A DNA stretch of 47,323 nucleotides, taken from assembly GCA_016930535.1 (NCBI GenBank), contig JAFGGN010000103.1, forward strand, positions 1 to 47,323. Direction: 5' to 3'. The position numbers and the translations under genes are program-made. Positions 24,029-34,036 of this stretch are shown here, piece after piece. Numbering within the stretch: position 1 is the first letter of the stretch; each line of letters begins with the position of its first letter. Source of the DNA: a bacterium (GTDB lineage Bacteria; Zhuqueibacterota; QNDG01; JAFGCO01). The notes beneath the pieces are model-generated. The model worked only from the letters and a program-made list of their open reading frames with translations, had not been told where the DNA came from and did not search any database.

Positions 24029-25252
24029 CTATTTGTTATAACTGTGATCGGCCGGGACATCAATGCCTTCCCAGACTTTTTTCGATGTCCATGATTCTTC
24101 CGGATCTGTCCAGAACGGATCATCGGCCGGCAGACCCAACGGCAGAAAAATGGCCGAGCATAAATAAAGACTGCCTGTATTGATGTAAAAATCGGCCAGC
24201 TCTGTCTGATGACCGCTTAATCCGATTTGCAGCCATCCGTCATCTGAAAATGTCCCGGGTGCATCCAGCGTTTTTCGTATCACCGCAAACAGAGCGGCCC
24301 GGACCTGGGCCGGCTTCATTTCGGATGGCAATTTGTTTCTCAAAGCCATATCGGCCAGATGATGGAAGGCGCCGCCCCTGTATACAATCGACCTTCCGAA
24401 AACGGGAAAACTGCCGTCGGGATTAATGGAACGTTCCTGTAATTCCGCATATCTGGACGTGATTTTTTCCAGGTCCGGAAGAACCCAGTCAAAGGATTTA
24501 TCCCTGGAATGAACCGCTGTCATGATATTATTCAGATAGGGCTGGATCACGTAACTGTTATAATAATCCATGGCAAAGTGCATTCCGTCCGAAAACATGC
24601 CGTCGCCCACATACCAGTGCTGCGAAAACTCCCTTATGCCATATTCGATGCGTACCGGATCATAGGGCAGGTGGTATTTGCAGAAAAATGCTTCCACCAT
24701 TCCCGTGAAAAGTATCCAGTTTGTGTATACGGGAATAACCGGTCTGGAGGCCTCGAGTGAATGGATCACGTTTTCCCGTGTACCATCGTTCAGATTTTCC
24801 CACAGCCACGGGCAGCGAACGAGAGCCAGTGCAAAGAAAGAGGCGTCGACCAGCGGCTGGTAACCGCTCCAGACCAGATAATCGTTTTTTGTCGTATCGA
24901 CGGCATTTGCGATGCCTTTTAATGCCCAATCCCGATAGGTTTTTCGCAACGCTTTTTCTTCGGCGGATCCGGTTCCCGTGTTCAGCCAGGGTGAGATGCC
25001 GCTCAGCGTTCGTGCAAATGCTTCGAGATAGGCCACCTCTTTCCGGTATTCCGGATTATCGATATGTTTCGATAATTCAACCGGCATGGTTTCTTTGAGT
25101 CGGTCTTCCGCGATATTCGATAGGACCGGCCGGGCCACACGATCCATATATTGAAGCCATTTTTCTCTTGTGCTTTCAGAGTCTGTTCCTTGTGCCATCG
25201 TGATAAGGGGGAAAATGAGTATCATGCAGCACATTCTTTTTTCAATCGTCAT
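24029..25252 (-). CDS. DUF2264 family protein, secreted
   Basis: The protein has 407 residues with a signal peptide (about 1-20, cut near TMAQG). It matches the DUF2264 family: LEAFARTLSGISPWL, WLWENL, NNWILFTGMVEAF-like (here TNWILFTGMVEAFF), DGMHFAMDYYNSYVIQP and PVFGRSIVYRGGAFHHLA. The family has an alpha/alpha toroid-like fold and sits in pectin and rhamnogalacturonan loci, but its activity is not established to my knowledge. The ATG at 25252 is chosen because GGGAGG lies five bases upstream; an in-frame ATG at 25273 lacks this. It stands between the frameshifted EF-hand gene and a zone of gene fragments. It fits the pectin theme of the right half of the window. Confidence 0.87.
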   Translation of the reverse strand: MTIEKRMCCMILIFPLITMAQGTDSESTREKWLQYMDRVARPVLSNIAEDRLKETMPVELSKHIDNPEYRKEVAYLEAFARTLSGISPWLNTGTGSAEEKALRKTYRDWALKGIANAVDTTKNDYLVWSGYQPLVDASFFALALVRCPWLWENLNDGTRENVIHSLEASRPVIPVYTNWILFTGMVEAFFCKYHLPYDPVRIEYGIREFSQHWYVGDGMFSDGMHFAMDYYNSYVIQPYLNNIMTAVHSRDKSFDWVLPDLEKITSRYAELQERSINPDGSFPVFGRSIVYRGGAFHHLADMALRNKLPSEMKPAQVRAALFAVIRKTLDAPGTFSDDGWLQIGLSGHQTELADFYINTGSLYLCSAIFLPLGLPADDPFWTDPEESWTSKKVWEGIDVPADHSYNK

Positions 25253-25347
25253 TGTCGCCTCCCGTTTTATCATGCCGACGGTCCGGTTAACCGGCGGTTC
25301 GCCGCGATGAAACCGCGATGCAATATGGGTGTCGATTGCTGTTTTCT

Positions 25348-25430
25348 TTACACTGTGATTTCCACTCTGTTTCCGTCCGGATCCAGAATCACCGATTCAT
25401 AATACCCATATTTATAATAAATGATGCATT
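25348..25430 (-). pseudogene. C-terminal remnant of a glyoxalase/VOC-fold protein
   Basis: The leftward frame reads GYYESVILDPDGNRVEI and stops at 25348. The DPDGNRxE strand at a C-terminus is characteristic of VOC (glyoxalase/bleomycin-resistance) proteins. Only about 26 codons fit; the rest of the gene is absent and a sorting-domain remnant takes its place at 25431. Confidence 0.5.
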
Positions 25431-25553
25431 TCATTTTTGCAATATCAATTTCTTTGTAACTGAAAATTGCCGTTCTGATTCTGTCGCAGGCTCTCCGGAT
25501 TGTATATTGTAAAAGTATATGCCGCTTGCCAATCCTTCGGGCTGCCATTTAAC
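25431..25553 (-). pseudogene. 3' remnant of a sorting-domain (type IX-type) gene
   Basis: About 40 codons read VKWQPEGLASGIYFYNIQSG then FSVTKKLILQK and stop. This is the last third of the sorting domain found on eight proteins in this window. The NPFNP half and the whole cargo protein are missing. Upstream sequence is instead the opposite-strand kinase fragment, so a rearrangement joined the two near 25555. Confidence 0.7.
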
Positions 25554-25559
25554 CGGATA

Positions 25560-26633
25560 TTTCCTGATCATCGTATCGATGACGACGGAAATAAATCCGA
25601 CATCGTCGGTGCCGTCGGTCAGCGCCTCAAAGCCGTTACCGGCATTGAATTGGGTGAAGATACCGATCCGCAAACGCTTCATGATGCGTTGAAAAAAATT
25701 CAGTTCAGGTTCAATCTGGAGCTGTTTGACCGTTCGGGCAAATGGATTGCCGGAAGCTATTCCAGTTTGCCGAACGTGGTGACAGACAAAGGTTCCCGGC
25801 ACATGCGGTTAGGAGAAAAACGGGGACGTTTTTCCACAGTGATAACCAATCCGAATACGGAATCCCCTTTTTACGCAATAAAGATTGAAATTAAATTCAG
25901 AAACAATCCGGTTGTCAGACGCTTATTTTTTGGATATATGCTGTCCGGATTTTTCGTGATCCTTGTTTCATCCTTTGTCGGCTGGCGCCTGGTCGCCCAT
26001 TTGAACAAACGCCTGGAGCGGCTCAAATCAGGGGTAAGCAAGGTGTCTCAGGGCGAGTTTGTACGCATCGAGGTGGTCGGCAAGGATGAGATCGCCTTTC
26101 TGGCCCGGAGTTTCAATCTCATGTCGCAGCGTATCAAGAAACTGGTCGAGAATCTGGAAGAAAGCAACGCCGCCAGGCAGCGGCTTCTGGCGCATGCTTC
26201 GCATGAAATCAAATCGCCCCTGACTTCGGTGAAGGGCTTTATCAATATCATCGAATTCGACCTTGAAAAAACCACAGCACTGAGCGCGGATCCGGAGCGG
26301 CTGTCGCAGATTCTCGACAACCTCTGGAACAACGCCCTGAAATACGGCGATCTTTCCCACCCCATTCAAACATCATTGGTTACGGATAACCATGTCATTC
26401 ACATCAAAATCAGCAATTATCTTGTTGCGAAGCTCGACATTCCGCCGGAACGGCTGTTTGAACCGTTTTACCGCAATCCTGCCACCGCGGACAAAGTCAC
26501 AGGCTCCGGCCTGGGCCTGGCGATTGTGCATGAACTGACCGACAAATTAAACGGGAAAATTCAGACGCGGCTGACGGACGAAATGATCGAGATCGAACTG
26601 CTTTTCGGGGAAGAACCAATGGAAGGGGATTGA
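25560..26633 (+). pseudogene. Histidine kinase fragment with missing N-terminus and internal deletion
   Basis: The frame (open from 25500) encodes part of a sensor domain, one membrane helix (FGYMLSGFFVILVSSFVGW), a HAMP segment, and the H box ASHEIKSPLTSVKG (phospho-His codon at 26202). It then jumps to ADPERLSQILDNLWNNALKYG, the N box. The second dimerisation helix and the start of the ATPase domain, normally about 60-70 residues, are absent, with a junction near 26255. The first membrane helix is also missing and the N-terminus runs into the antisense of a sorting domain. The G2 box GSGLGLAIV is intact, but the G1 box is not recognisable. No response regulator is adjacent. Most likely it is non-functional, although the frame remains open. 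Confidence 0.7.
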
Positions 26634-26676
26634 TCCGGTATCGGTCTGAAACGATAAATATTAAAAATTATATGAT

Positions 26677-26717
26677 TTCAGAGCCATGAAAAACAGTCCG
26701 TTTTTCATGGCTCTGAA
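26677..26717. terminator. Long perfect hairpin between convergent genes
   Basis: The 17-bp arms TTCAGAGCCATGAAAAA (26677-26693) and TTTTTCATGGCTCTGAA (26701-26717) are exactly complementary around CAGTCCG. It sits between the rightward kinase fragment and the leftward tricorn-type gene, and is symmetric enough to act in both directions. Confidence 0.7.
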
Positions 26718-26754
26718 GGATGGTACGATCGATGGAAGTGTGTGCTGCGCCGGT

Positions 26755-29700
26755 CTATTTATCGACCGGAAACGGAGGATGTGCCGGCCAGCTTCTGGGT
26801 TCCTCTTCTATTTTCTTCATGATGACTTCGACGGCTTTCATGAGCTGGGCATCGTATCCCCGGCTCATCTCTTTGGGATGATTATCGATGATGATATCCG
26901 GGGTGACACCCTCATTTTCGACACACCAATTGCCATGCACATCATAAATTCTGTAATCGGGCGCTGTCAACTGTCCGCCGTCAATCAGCGAAATAAACAT
27001 GGAGACACCGACGAGCCCTCCCCAGCTTGTGGTCCCGATAACGGGTCCCAAATTGAAATATTTAAACTCGTGCGGAAGCTCGTCGCCGCCTGATCCGGCC
27101 TGCCTGTTGGTCAGGCACGCCATGTGTGCATTCACGCTGATGGAGGGCGATGTCTGATCATGTGAATATCTGCGTGTCCAGTATGAATGGGGTTTCCGCA
27201 TCAGCCTTTTCAGGAATATATCCGGATCCAGCCCGCCGCCGTTGCAGCGCCCGTCGATGATCAGTCCTTCTTTTTGAGACTGGGCGATAAAGTATTTCGG
27301 GAATTCAAGGGCCGACCCATACCATGTATCCGGCAGATGAATATAACCGATCTTTCCTCCGGACGCTTTCCCGACTTTCAGGCGGTTGGTTTCCACCCAA
27401 TCCAGGTAACGTATCCGGTATTCACTGGTCAGCGTTGTAACCTTGATTTCTCTGGCCCCGTTCATCAAAGGCGCGCTGTTCACGGTAAGAATCACCTCTT
27501 TGTCACCCAGGCCCTGAAAGTAGGAATAGATATTCCGCTCCGTGGTTATTTTTTCACCATTCACAGCCAGCAGATAATCGCCGGCTTTCACATTCAATCC
27601 GGGCTGGGCCAGTGGAGGCATGATCTTTCTTGACCAGTCGGGCGTGGTGTAAACCTTCTTAAATTGATATCGTTGAGACGAGGCATCCATTGTGTAATCC
27701 GCTCCCAGCAGGCCGATGCGGACGTCTTTGGATTTTCGCTGATACTCGCCTTCGTAAACATAGGTGTGCGATGTATTCAATTCCCCGATCATTTCGCCAA
27801 CGACAAACTCGACATCCTGCCTGCACGATGCCAGCTTGATCAATGCACCATATTTCTCTCTGACTGCATTCCAGTCCTGCCCGTGCATGCCGGGTTCGTA
27901 GTAGAAATCCCGCTCATAGCGCCAGGCTTCATTAAAAATCTGTTTCCATTCCGCGCGCGGATCATAATGCATATTCAGATCCGACAAATCGAAAGCTCCG
28001 TTTTCTCCATCGCTGTCCCCGGTTTTAATCCATTTGACCGAATCCTCTTTAAAAATAACAAGGGTTGATCCGTCAAATGACAAGTCATATTTTTTAATCC
28101 CTTTCACAAGTTCTTTGGTTTTTTTGGTTTTAAAATCATAGCTCCACAGGTCCATGTCTTCCGGAACACGGAACTCGAACCGGTTGAAATCACCTTTTTC
28201 CCTGTTCAAATAGAAGAGCTTCTCCTCATTTACAGAGAGCGTCCTGTAATTTCCCGCTTCCACGGGCAGTGCTTCCACCCGGCTGCTGATATCGTTAAAA
28301 TCAATTTTTCCAACACTTTTTTCCGGATCTTTCTCTTTCTCGAGTAACAATGAAGGCACATCCGGACGAAGTGTCACATAATATATACCCGCCAGATCCT
28401 TATAGACCATTTCCCATTCGATATCGCAGAATGTGGGATCGAACCGCCTGTTCGAAACAAAGAAAAGATAGTTCCCGTCTTTTGAGAACACGGGGTGAAA
28501 ATCATAAAAGATGGTGCTGAGCGTACGGGATTTTTTTTCATCCAGAGAGTAGATATAGATCTTGTTCAGCAGGGTTTCATCCATTTTTGAATAAGCGATG
28601 TACCTGCTGTCGGGGGACCAGGTATAATCATATATGGGCTTGAGGTCCAGGGAAACATCGATGTTTTCATATTCCGCCTTGTCGACGATCTCTGTTTTTT
28701 TGGTCCCGATATCCAGAATGGTGAGGGTCAGGGTCTGGTCCGTGAAAGCCAGCTTTTTGCTGTCCGGGGACCATTTAAGCGAATGTCTGTACCCGTTTTT
28801 GTGCGAAGTGAGTTGAACGGCTTGATGTTCGCCTTTATTGTCCATAATATAAACCTCAAATTCGCCGCTTCTGTCGGAGATGGTTGCCAGGTGTTTTCCA
28901 TCGGGCGACCAGACCGCATTTTTGTCGTTGGCGCCTGGGCTTTTTGTGATATTACGGGTAATATCGTCCTTCTGCGGAACGGTAAATACGTCGCCCCGTG
29001 CAACGATCAATGCCTGGCTGCCGTCAGGCGAGGCCTTCACATCGGTAATAAAATCCTTTACATTCTTTATGTAAGGCCTTGTGTCCGGCACATCACTCGC
29101 GATTATGATATCCACCGGTTTACTGGTTTTCGTGATGATATCGAATACGTATAATTGTGCTCCCAGTTCATAGACAATTTTATCGTTTCCCATGGAAGGC
29201 CAGCGCACATCATAATCGCTGTGACGGGTCAGTTGTTCCGTCGTTCCGGTTTGAGGATCCATGCAATACAGGTTCAAAAAACGGTCCCGGTCGGAAGTAA
29301 AGTAGATTTTATCACCGATCCACATCGGATGACGATCAGTGCCTTCAAATTCTGTGAGTTTCTTTTCTTCATTGGTTACAAAATTATATAAATAAATATC
29401 CTGAGCTGTCCCCCCTTTATAGCGCTTCCACGTTCTGAATTCCCTGCCGACTTTGTTATATGCCATCCTTTTCTCATCCGGTGAAAAACTTCCCCATGCC
29501 GCTTCATGAAAGATGAGCTGTTCCAGCCCCGTACCGTCCGGATGAATCATATAAAGCTGGGTCAGTCGGGGAAAGTTGTTCCGGTTGGCCCTGAAAATGA
29601 TCTTGTTTTTTGTCGGATGCCATCCGACCACATCATCATTGCCCGGGTGATAGGTGACGCGGGTAATATTGCCGCCGTACCGGTTCATTACGTAAACATC

Positions 29701-29982
29701 CGTGTTGCCGTCATACTCACCCGTAAAGGCGATCAGGGACCCGTCCGGCGAAAATTTGGGAAAGCGCTCCTGACCGTCATGAATGGTGATTCGCTGAGCG
29801 ATTCCGCCCTCTGCAGAAACCGTCCAGATATCCTCGCCATGGACAAAGACGATCAGATCCCTGTCGATATCCGGGAAACGCATCAGGCCTGTTTGTGCCG
29901 AAACCGGATATGGGAATAATACAAAAAATTGAAGAACAATGATGGAAAGAAAGATGCCGGTTACAGTTTTTCTGTGACACAT
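26755..29982 (-). CDS. Tricorn-type protease (beta-propellers, PDZ, S41 catalytic domain)
   Basis: The protein has 1075 residues with a signal peptide (1-29, PVSAQ). Residues about 35-300 and 310-620 hold WD40/PD40-like blades (FSPDGSLIAF, WSPDGKHLAT, WSPDSKKLAF, WSPDSRYIAY), the two propellers of tricorn. After a helical region with YEPGMHGQDWNAVREKYG there is a PDZ domain (about 770-850, GDYLLAVNGEKI) and the S41 catalytic part. The nucleophile is S964 in GSGGDELP, followed by GTTSWGGLVG. Length and order match tricorn homologues. The enzyme degrades peptides. A signal peptide and no sorting domain point to the periplasm. AAAGGAGG five bases before the ATG is a strong ribosome site. It appears intact, unlike the fragments just downstream. 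Confidence 0.92.
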   Translation of the reverse strand: MCHRKTVTGIFLSIIVLQFFVLFPYPVSAQTGLMRFPDIDRDLIVFVHGEDIWTVSAEGGIAQRITIHDGQERFPKFSPDGSLIAFTGEYDGNTDVYVMNRYGGNITRVTYHPGNDDVVGWHPTKNKIIFRANRNNFPRLTQLYMIHPDGTGLEQLIFHEAAWGSFSPDEKRMAYNKVGREFRTWKRYKGGTAQDIYLYNFVTNEEKKLTEFEGTDRHPMWIGDKIYFTSDRDRFLNLYCMDPQTGTTEQLTRHSDYDVRWPSMGNDKIVYELGAQLYVFDIITKTSKPVDIIIASDVPDTRPYIKNVKDFITDVKASPDGSQALIVARGDVFTVPQKDDITRNITKSPGANDKNAVWSPDGKHLATISDRSGEFEVYIMDNKGEHQAVQLTSHKNGYRHSLKWSPDSKKLAFTDQTLTLTILDIGTKKTEIVDKAEYENIDVSLDLKPIYDYTWSPDSRYIAYSKMDETLLNKIYIYSLDEKKSRTLSTIFYDFHPVFSKDGNYLFFVSNRRFDPTFCDIEWEMVYKDLAGIYYVTLRPDVPSLLLEKEKDPEKSVGKIDFNDISSRVEALPVEAGNYRTLSVNEEKLFYLNREKGDFNRFEFRVPEDMDLWSYDFKTKKTKELVKGIKKYDLSFDGSTLVIFKEDSVKWIKTGDSDGENGAFDLSDLNMHYDPRAEWKQIFNEAWRYERDFYYEPGMHGQDWNAVREKYGALIKLASCRQDVEFVVGEMIGELNTSHTYVYEGEYQRKSKDVRIGLLGADYTMDASSQRYQFKKVYTTPDWSRKIMPPLAQPGLNVKAGDYLLAVNGEKITTERNIYSYFQGLGDKEVILTVNSAPLMNGAREIKVTTLTSEYRIRYLDWVETNRLKVGKASGGKIGYIHLPDTWYGSALEFPKYFIAQSQKEGLIIDGRCNGGGLDPDIFLKRLMRKPHSYWTRRYSHDQTSPSISVNAHMACLTNRQAGSGGDELPHEFKYFNLGPVIGTTSWGGLVGVSMFISLIDGGQLTAPDYRIYDVHGNWCVENEGVTPDIIIDNHPKEMSRGYDAQLMKAVEVIMKKIEEEPRSWPAHPPFPVDK

Positions 29983-30170
29983 TTCATTGACCTCCTTTTT
30001 TACAGTGTCCGGTCACCGGGACGATGTTTACCGGGCGACCGAGGACGGATTTCACCTGCTTTGACCCGATCCGGATGAAGAGCATGAAAATCCGATGTGA
30101 TGATAAAAGCATTCTGAAAATCTCAGCATTCAGGGAGAGCAGTTAAAGTGTGATACAGGCACGATTTCCC

Positions 30171-33100
30171 TCATTTTAACAGCATCATTTTTTCTGTTTT
30201 TATAAAATTTGCTGACCTCAGCTGATAAAAATACAAACCGCTTGACAGATGACTGCCGTCAAATAAAACACAAAAATTGCCGGCATTTTCAGTACCGTCA
30301 ATCAGCGTCTTAACTTCTCTTCCAAGTAAATCGTATACTTTGAGTGAAATATGACTTTTTTCAGGCATCGTATACCGGATCATGGTCGTTGGATTAAATG
30401 GATTGGGATAGTTCGGGTAAAGTCCCATTTCGGCCGGCAGGTCATTTTTATTTTCAGGCGCGACACCGGCCGGTTCAACCACATCAGAGCCGAATCCTTC
30501 GATCGAAGGCCTGACCTGCATGATGGCCCCATCCTCATTAAACTGCAATTCGTCGATACAGACTTCGCGGTTGTATCCTGCAGCGGATCCCATCCTGATT
30601 CCATCGGGGCGTGTGAACCGGTGATAAATGATAAACCATTTACTGCTGTCCGGAACATAGAGCACACAGTTATGGCCGGTTCCATAAATCCGCCGTTCAT
30701 TATCTTTGGCAATGACGAGATTGTTTGCCGGAATGGTCAGTTTCCCTTCAGGGGAATCGGATGTCGCATAGCGGACCCTGTAATCCGCGCTCCGGGTATC
30801 GTTTTCCGACCACAGGAAATAGTATTTTCCATTTCTGAAAAACACCTCTGTACCTTCCCTGTAGGTGGAATTGGGGGTCATCACTTTGACGGTTCCCGTG
30901 TTTATGGATACCATATCCGGATTTAATTCTGCGCGGGCCATGTATCCGTTTCCCCAATACAAATAGGTTTTTCCGCTTGCCGGATCATCAAATACATCCG
31001 GATCAATTTGCTGCCCGCCGGCGCCGGAGGGTGCGGACGCGATCAGCGGCTGGCCCGAATCGACAAACGGTCCGGTCGGATCATCGGCTACGGCGACGCC
31101 TATTTTCTGGGCCGCACAGAAATAATAAAAGTACTTGTATTCGCCGCCGATCATTTTCTCGAGTATTGTCGGCGCCCACGCATTCGTGGAAGCCCAGCTC
31201 ACATCCGCGGGTAAATCGAGAATGACGCCTTCATCCTGCCAATCGGTTAAATTGTCAGAAGAAAAGACTTTAAAATAGGTGCCGGACCAGCCGGTAAATC
31301 CGTCGCTGGTCGGATAAATATAGTATTTCCCGGTTTTTTTTGAATGCAGCACTTCCGGGTCGGCATAATATCCATCCAGTAAGGGATTATGGTCAAGGTG
31401 CGCAGTGACTTCAAAAATCTCACTGCCGACCCCTTCAATGGTGACAGTATATAATACGGGACCTTGTGTAAAATCCTGAGCGGCATCAGGTGTGACGGTG
31501 ACGCCCGGCATGACAGTCAGCTCGGGGTCGAAGGCATTCAGATCGGTTCCGTTCCTGACCGGCAGATAAACCGTTTTATGCAATTGATCGACAACGATAT
31601 TATTCCGCTTTACCCGGTCGGATTTTGAAGAGAGAATCGTTAAATCGAGAATTTTTCCCCATTTCCTGGCAAGTGAATCGGTCTCTGCCCGTGTAACCGG
31701 CATCACTGTGCCGTGCCTGGGACTGAAATTCATGGATACATCGCCGACTACTGAAAAATTCAATAAATCGGTACCTGTGGTGAATTGGTATGTTCCTGAA
31801 GTGTACTCATCGTACATCAGGACATAGGTGCCTGAATTAATTAATCTGAAAACGCACGATCCTTCAACGGCCGATGTGGTCTGGTCCACCGGCTGGCCGA
31901 CAAGTTCATAGCCTCCGGTGAGGTGATCCGATATGGCCACATAAATTCCGCCGCCGGTTTCATTTTTATGGAACAGATAGTATTTGCCGTTTTTGACGAT
32001 AATATCGGCATCGATGCAGCTGCTGTTATTGGGGTCGGAATAGAGCTGGGCCGGCGTTGAAGCCAGATCCGTAAAATCCTCGTTGGCATAGGCATAGTGG
32101 ATAATATCTCTTCCGCCCGGATTATGCAATGAAAAATAGACCATATACCTGCCTTGTGCCGGGTCGTATATGGTTTGAGGTGCCCAGGCCCGGTCGATGG
32201 TGCTGAATTCCGGGAATCTGGCTTTGATATCGACCGGACTGGATGTCCAGTTCACCAGATCCGTCGATTTTAAAAGGACAATGCCATGATTCGAATTCCA
32301 TCCGTTTGCAGAAACCATATCCGTAACAACCATATAATAGGATTGTCCATCCACACCGCGTAAAATATGCGGATCACGAACGCCTCCGGTCATGCTTATT
32401 TCGGCCGAACTGAGAATGGGAGCATTGTTATTTAATGCCCGGTAATTGAATCCATCGCTGCTGAGCCCGAACCGTATGGCTTCCTGGTTTCCGGAGTTTC
32501 CTGTAAAATAGGCGAACAGATAAGCCGCATATGCTTCATCTTCGGCAATGTAAATCTCAAAAACTTTTATGGCCGATTCCGATCCTTTGGTAATGGTCGC
32601 GGTCAGCAGGACCTTAACCTGTCCGCTGCCTTTGGCGGAAAGCTGAAGCAATTGGCCTGTATCTGTCAGAAAATCTGTTCTGTCCGAAATCCAGGCAATC
32701 GCCGAACCTTCACTCCCTTGCAGCGGAAGCGCAATATCCGTTCTCAGATTATTAAGTTCACCTGAAAGAGTCAGCCGGGTTGAATCTCTTTCGACACTGG
32801 CTCTGTCGTCATAATAAGGCAGCACGGTCACAAAAAACGCTTTGGTCACCATTTGGCCTGCTTTTGCAAGCGTCGCTGTCAGCTGAACCGCAACCGGATT
32901 GCTGCCAATGGGTGGCCGGGTTACTGATCCCGTGCTGGTTATGGCGGATTCAACAGACGAAACCCAGCTGATTTCAATTCCAGGCTGGGCAGATTTTGGG
33001 AGTGTCAGGTCGGAAATGACTTCATCCGGATTATCCAGAACCAGTGCCTCTTTTGCCTCTGTCAAAATGTCTGTTATGATATCCTGATTCAGCACGTTCA

Positions 33101-33863
33101 GACTGTCATTCAGAACCAGGACTTCAGCGGCAGACAGAGCCCGGTCATAGATTCTGAAGTCATATATCATTGTTTTCAATAAATAGGCGTCCACAATATA
33201 AGGGGATCTTCCAATATAATTATACGCGGTTTCTCCCAATATACCGGGCTGCTTGGTTACCGTTCCGGTTTTTACAGCCACACCGTCAATGTAGATTGTA
33301 CCGGTACTTCCGGATTGGGTATAGGTCACATGTTTCCACAGGCCTTTTGGAAACGGAATGCCGTAATCCAGCATGGTTTCACCGGTCCAGTTGGTTTGCG
33401 TTATGGCATATCTCGTCGTCTTGGCGCTTAAAAACATCTGTCCGTTCGGTACGGCCGCCACATCATTCGAATTGGAAAACGACCAGATAAAATTTCCATT
33501 TGGATTCAAATCGACTGTTTCATCGATATATATGTAAGTGGCTGCCGTAAAATCTTCCAATGAACCAATCACTGCGCCCATTTCTTTTCCCAAATCGAGA
33601 TAACCGTTTGCAGATCCCAGGCTGAGAACAGAAAAATTCCCAATTTGCTGGATTCCGGCCCCGTTTTCCAGTGTTGCCGTGTAATGACCGCAATCGTCCA
33701 TGACCTGATCAGTGCCGGGAGTGAAATTGTTAAATGTAAATTGTACTTTTAAACTGGCATCCGTCTGTCCATACCCCTTCGCAGCAAAGCACCAGATTGC
33801 ACAAACAAAGAGAATACCTGTAATCTTCCATTCCTTGATTGATTTTACGGTCCTCTTTTTCAT
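30171..33863 (-). CDS. Secreted multidomain enzyme with two GH43 modules, LamG and sorting domain
   Basis: The protein has 1230 residues. A signal peptide (about 1-33, KGYGQ) is followed by a LamG/concanavalin-like domain (about 40-255) and two atrophied Ig-like domains (about 265-350 and 355-440). A first GH43-type propeller (about 445-735) has GVRDPHIL and IDADIIVKNGKYYLF. A second GH43 (about 820-1130) has a full triad: ADPEV (base), IDPDVF (pKa modulator) and EGTEVFFRNGKYY (acid). The C-terminus is a sorting domain (NYPNPFNPTTMIRY...TEKMMLLK). GH43 enzymes cut arabinan, arabinoxylan or galactan side chains. Two modules in one chain suggest cooperative debranching. ATGs at 33881, 33872 and 33863 are possible. 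The last gives the best signal peptide and has GGA nine bases before it, though no start has a strong ribosome site. Confidence 0.87.
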   Translation of the reverse strand: MKKRTVKSIKEWKITGILFVCAIWCFAAKGYGQTDASLKVQFTFNNFTPGTDQVMDDCGHYTATLENGAGIQQIGNFSVLSLGSANGYLDLGKEMGAVIGSLEDFTAATYIYIDETVDLNPNGNFIWSFSNSNDVAAVPNGQMFLSAKTTRYAITQTNWTGETMLDYGIPFPKGLWKHVTYTQSGSTGTIYIDGVAVKTGTVTKQPGILGETAYNYIGRSPYIVDAYLLKTMIYDFRIYDRALSAAEVLVLNDSLNVLNQDIITDILTEAKEALVLDNPDEVISDLTLPKSAQPGIEISWVSSVESAITSTGSVTRPPIGSNPVAVQLTATLAKAGQMVTKAFFVTVLPYYDDRASVERDSTRLTLSGELNNLRTDIALPLQGSEGSAIAWISDRTDFLTDTGQLLQLSAKGSGQVKVLLTATITKGSESAIKVFEIYIAEDEAYAAYLFAYFTGNSGNQEAIRFGLSSDGFNYRALNNNAPILSSAEISMTGGVRDPHILRGVDGQSYYMVVTDMVSANGWNSNHGIVLLKSTDLVNWTSSPVDIKARFPEFSTIDRAWAPQTIYDPAQGRYMVYFSLHNPGGRDIIHYAYANEDFTDLASTPAQLYSDPNNSSCIDADIIVKNGKYYLFHKNETGGGIYVAISDHLTGGYELVGQPVDQTTSAVEGSCVFRLINSGTYVLMYDEYTSGTYQFTTGTDLLNFSVVGDVSMNFSPRHGTVMPVTRAETDSLARKWGKILDLTILSSKSDRVKRNNIVVDQLHKTVYLPVRNGTDLNAFDPELTVMPGVTVTPDAAQDFTQGPVLYTVTIEGVGSEIFEVTAHLDHNPLLDGYYADPEVLHSKKTGKYYIYPTSDGFTGWSGTYFKVFSSDNLTDWQDEGVILDLPADVSWASTNAWAPTILEKMIGGEYKYFYYFCAAQKIGVAVADDPTGPFVDSGQPLIASAPSGAGGQQIDPDVFDDPASGKTYLYWGNGYMARAELNPDMVSINTGTVKVMTPNSTYREGTEVFFRNGKYYFLWSENDTRSADYRVRYATSDSPEGKLTIPANNLVIAKDNERRIYGTGHNCVLYVPDSSKWFIIYHRFTRPDGIRMGSAAGYNREVCIDELQFNEDGAIMQVRPSIEGFGSDVVEPAGVAPENKNDLPAEMGLYPNYPNPFNPTTMIRYTMPEKSHISLKVYDLLGREVKTLIDGTENAGNFCVLFDGSHLSSGLYFYQLRSANFIKTEKMMLLK

Positions 33864-34036
33864 GGGATTCATTCCATTCATATAGGTTTATGTTTACTGA
33901 CGGCCGTGATGAAGGCACACCCAAGCAACCGGTCGCTAACCAAGGTTTGAATCTGAACAGCGGGCGCATTCCCCATGGTTTGCCGCGGGGAGATTCAATT
34001 CAGACCGGCCGACAACTATAAAATCACTTTCTTCCT

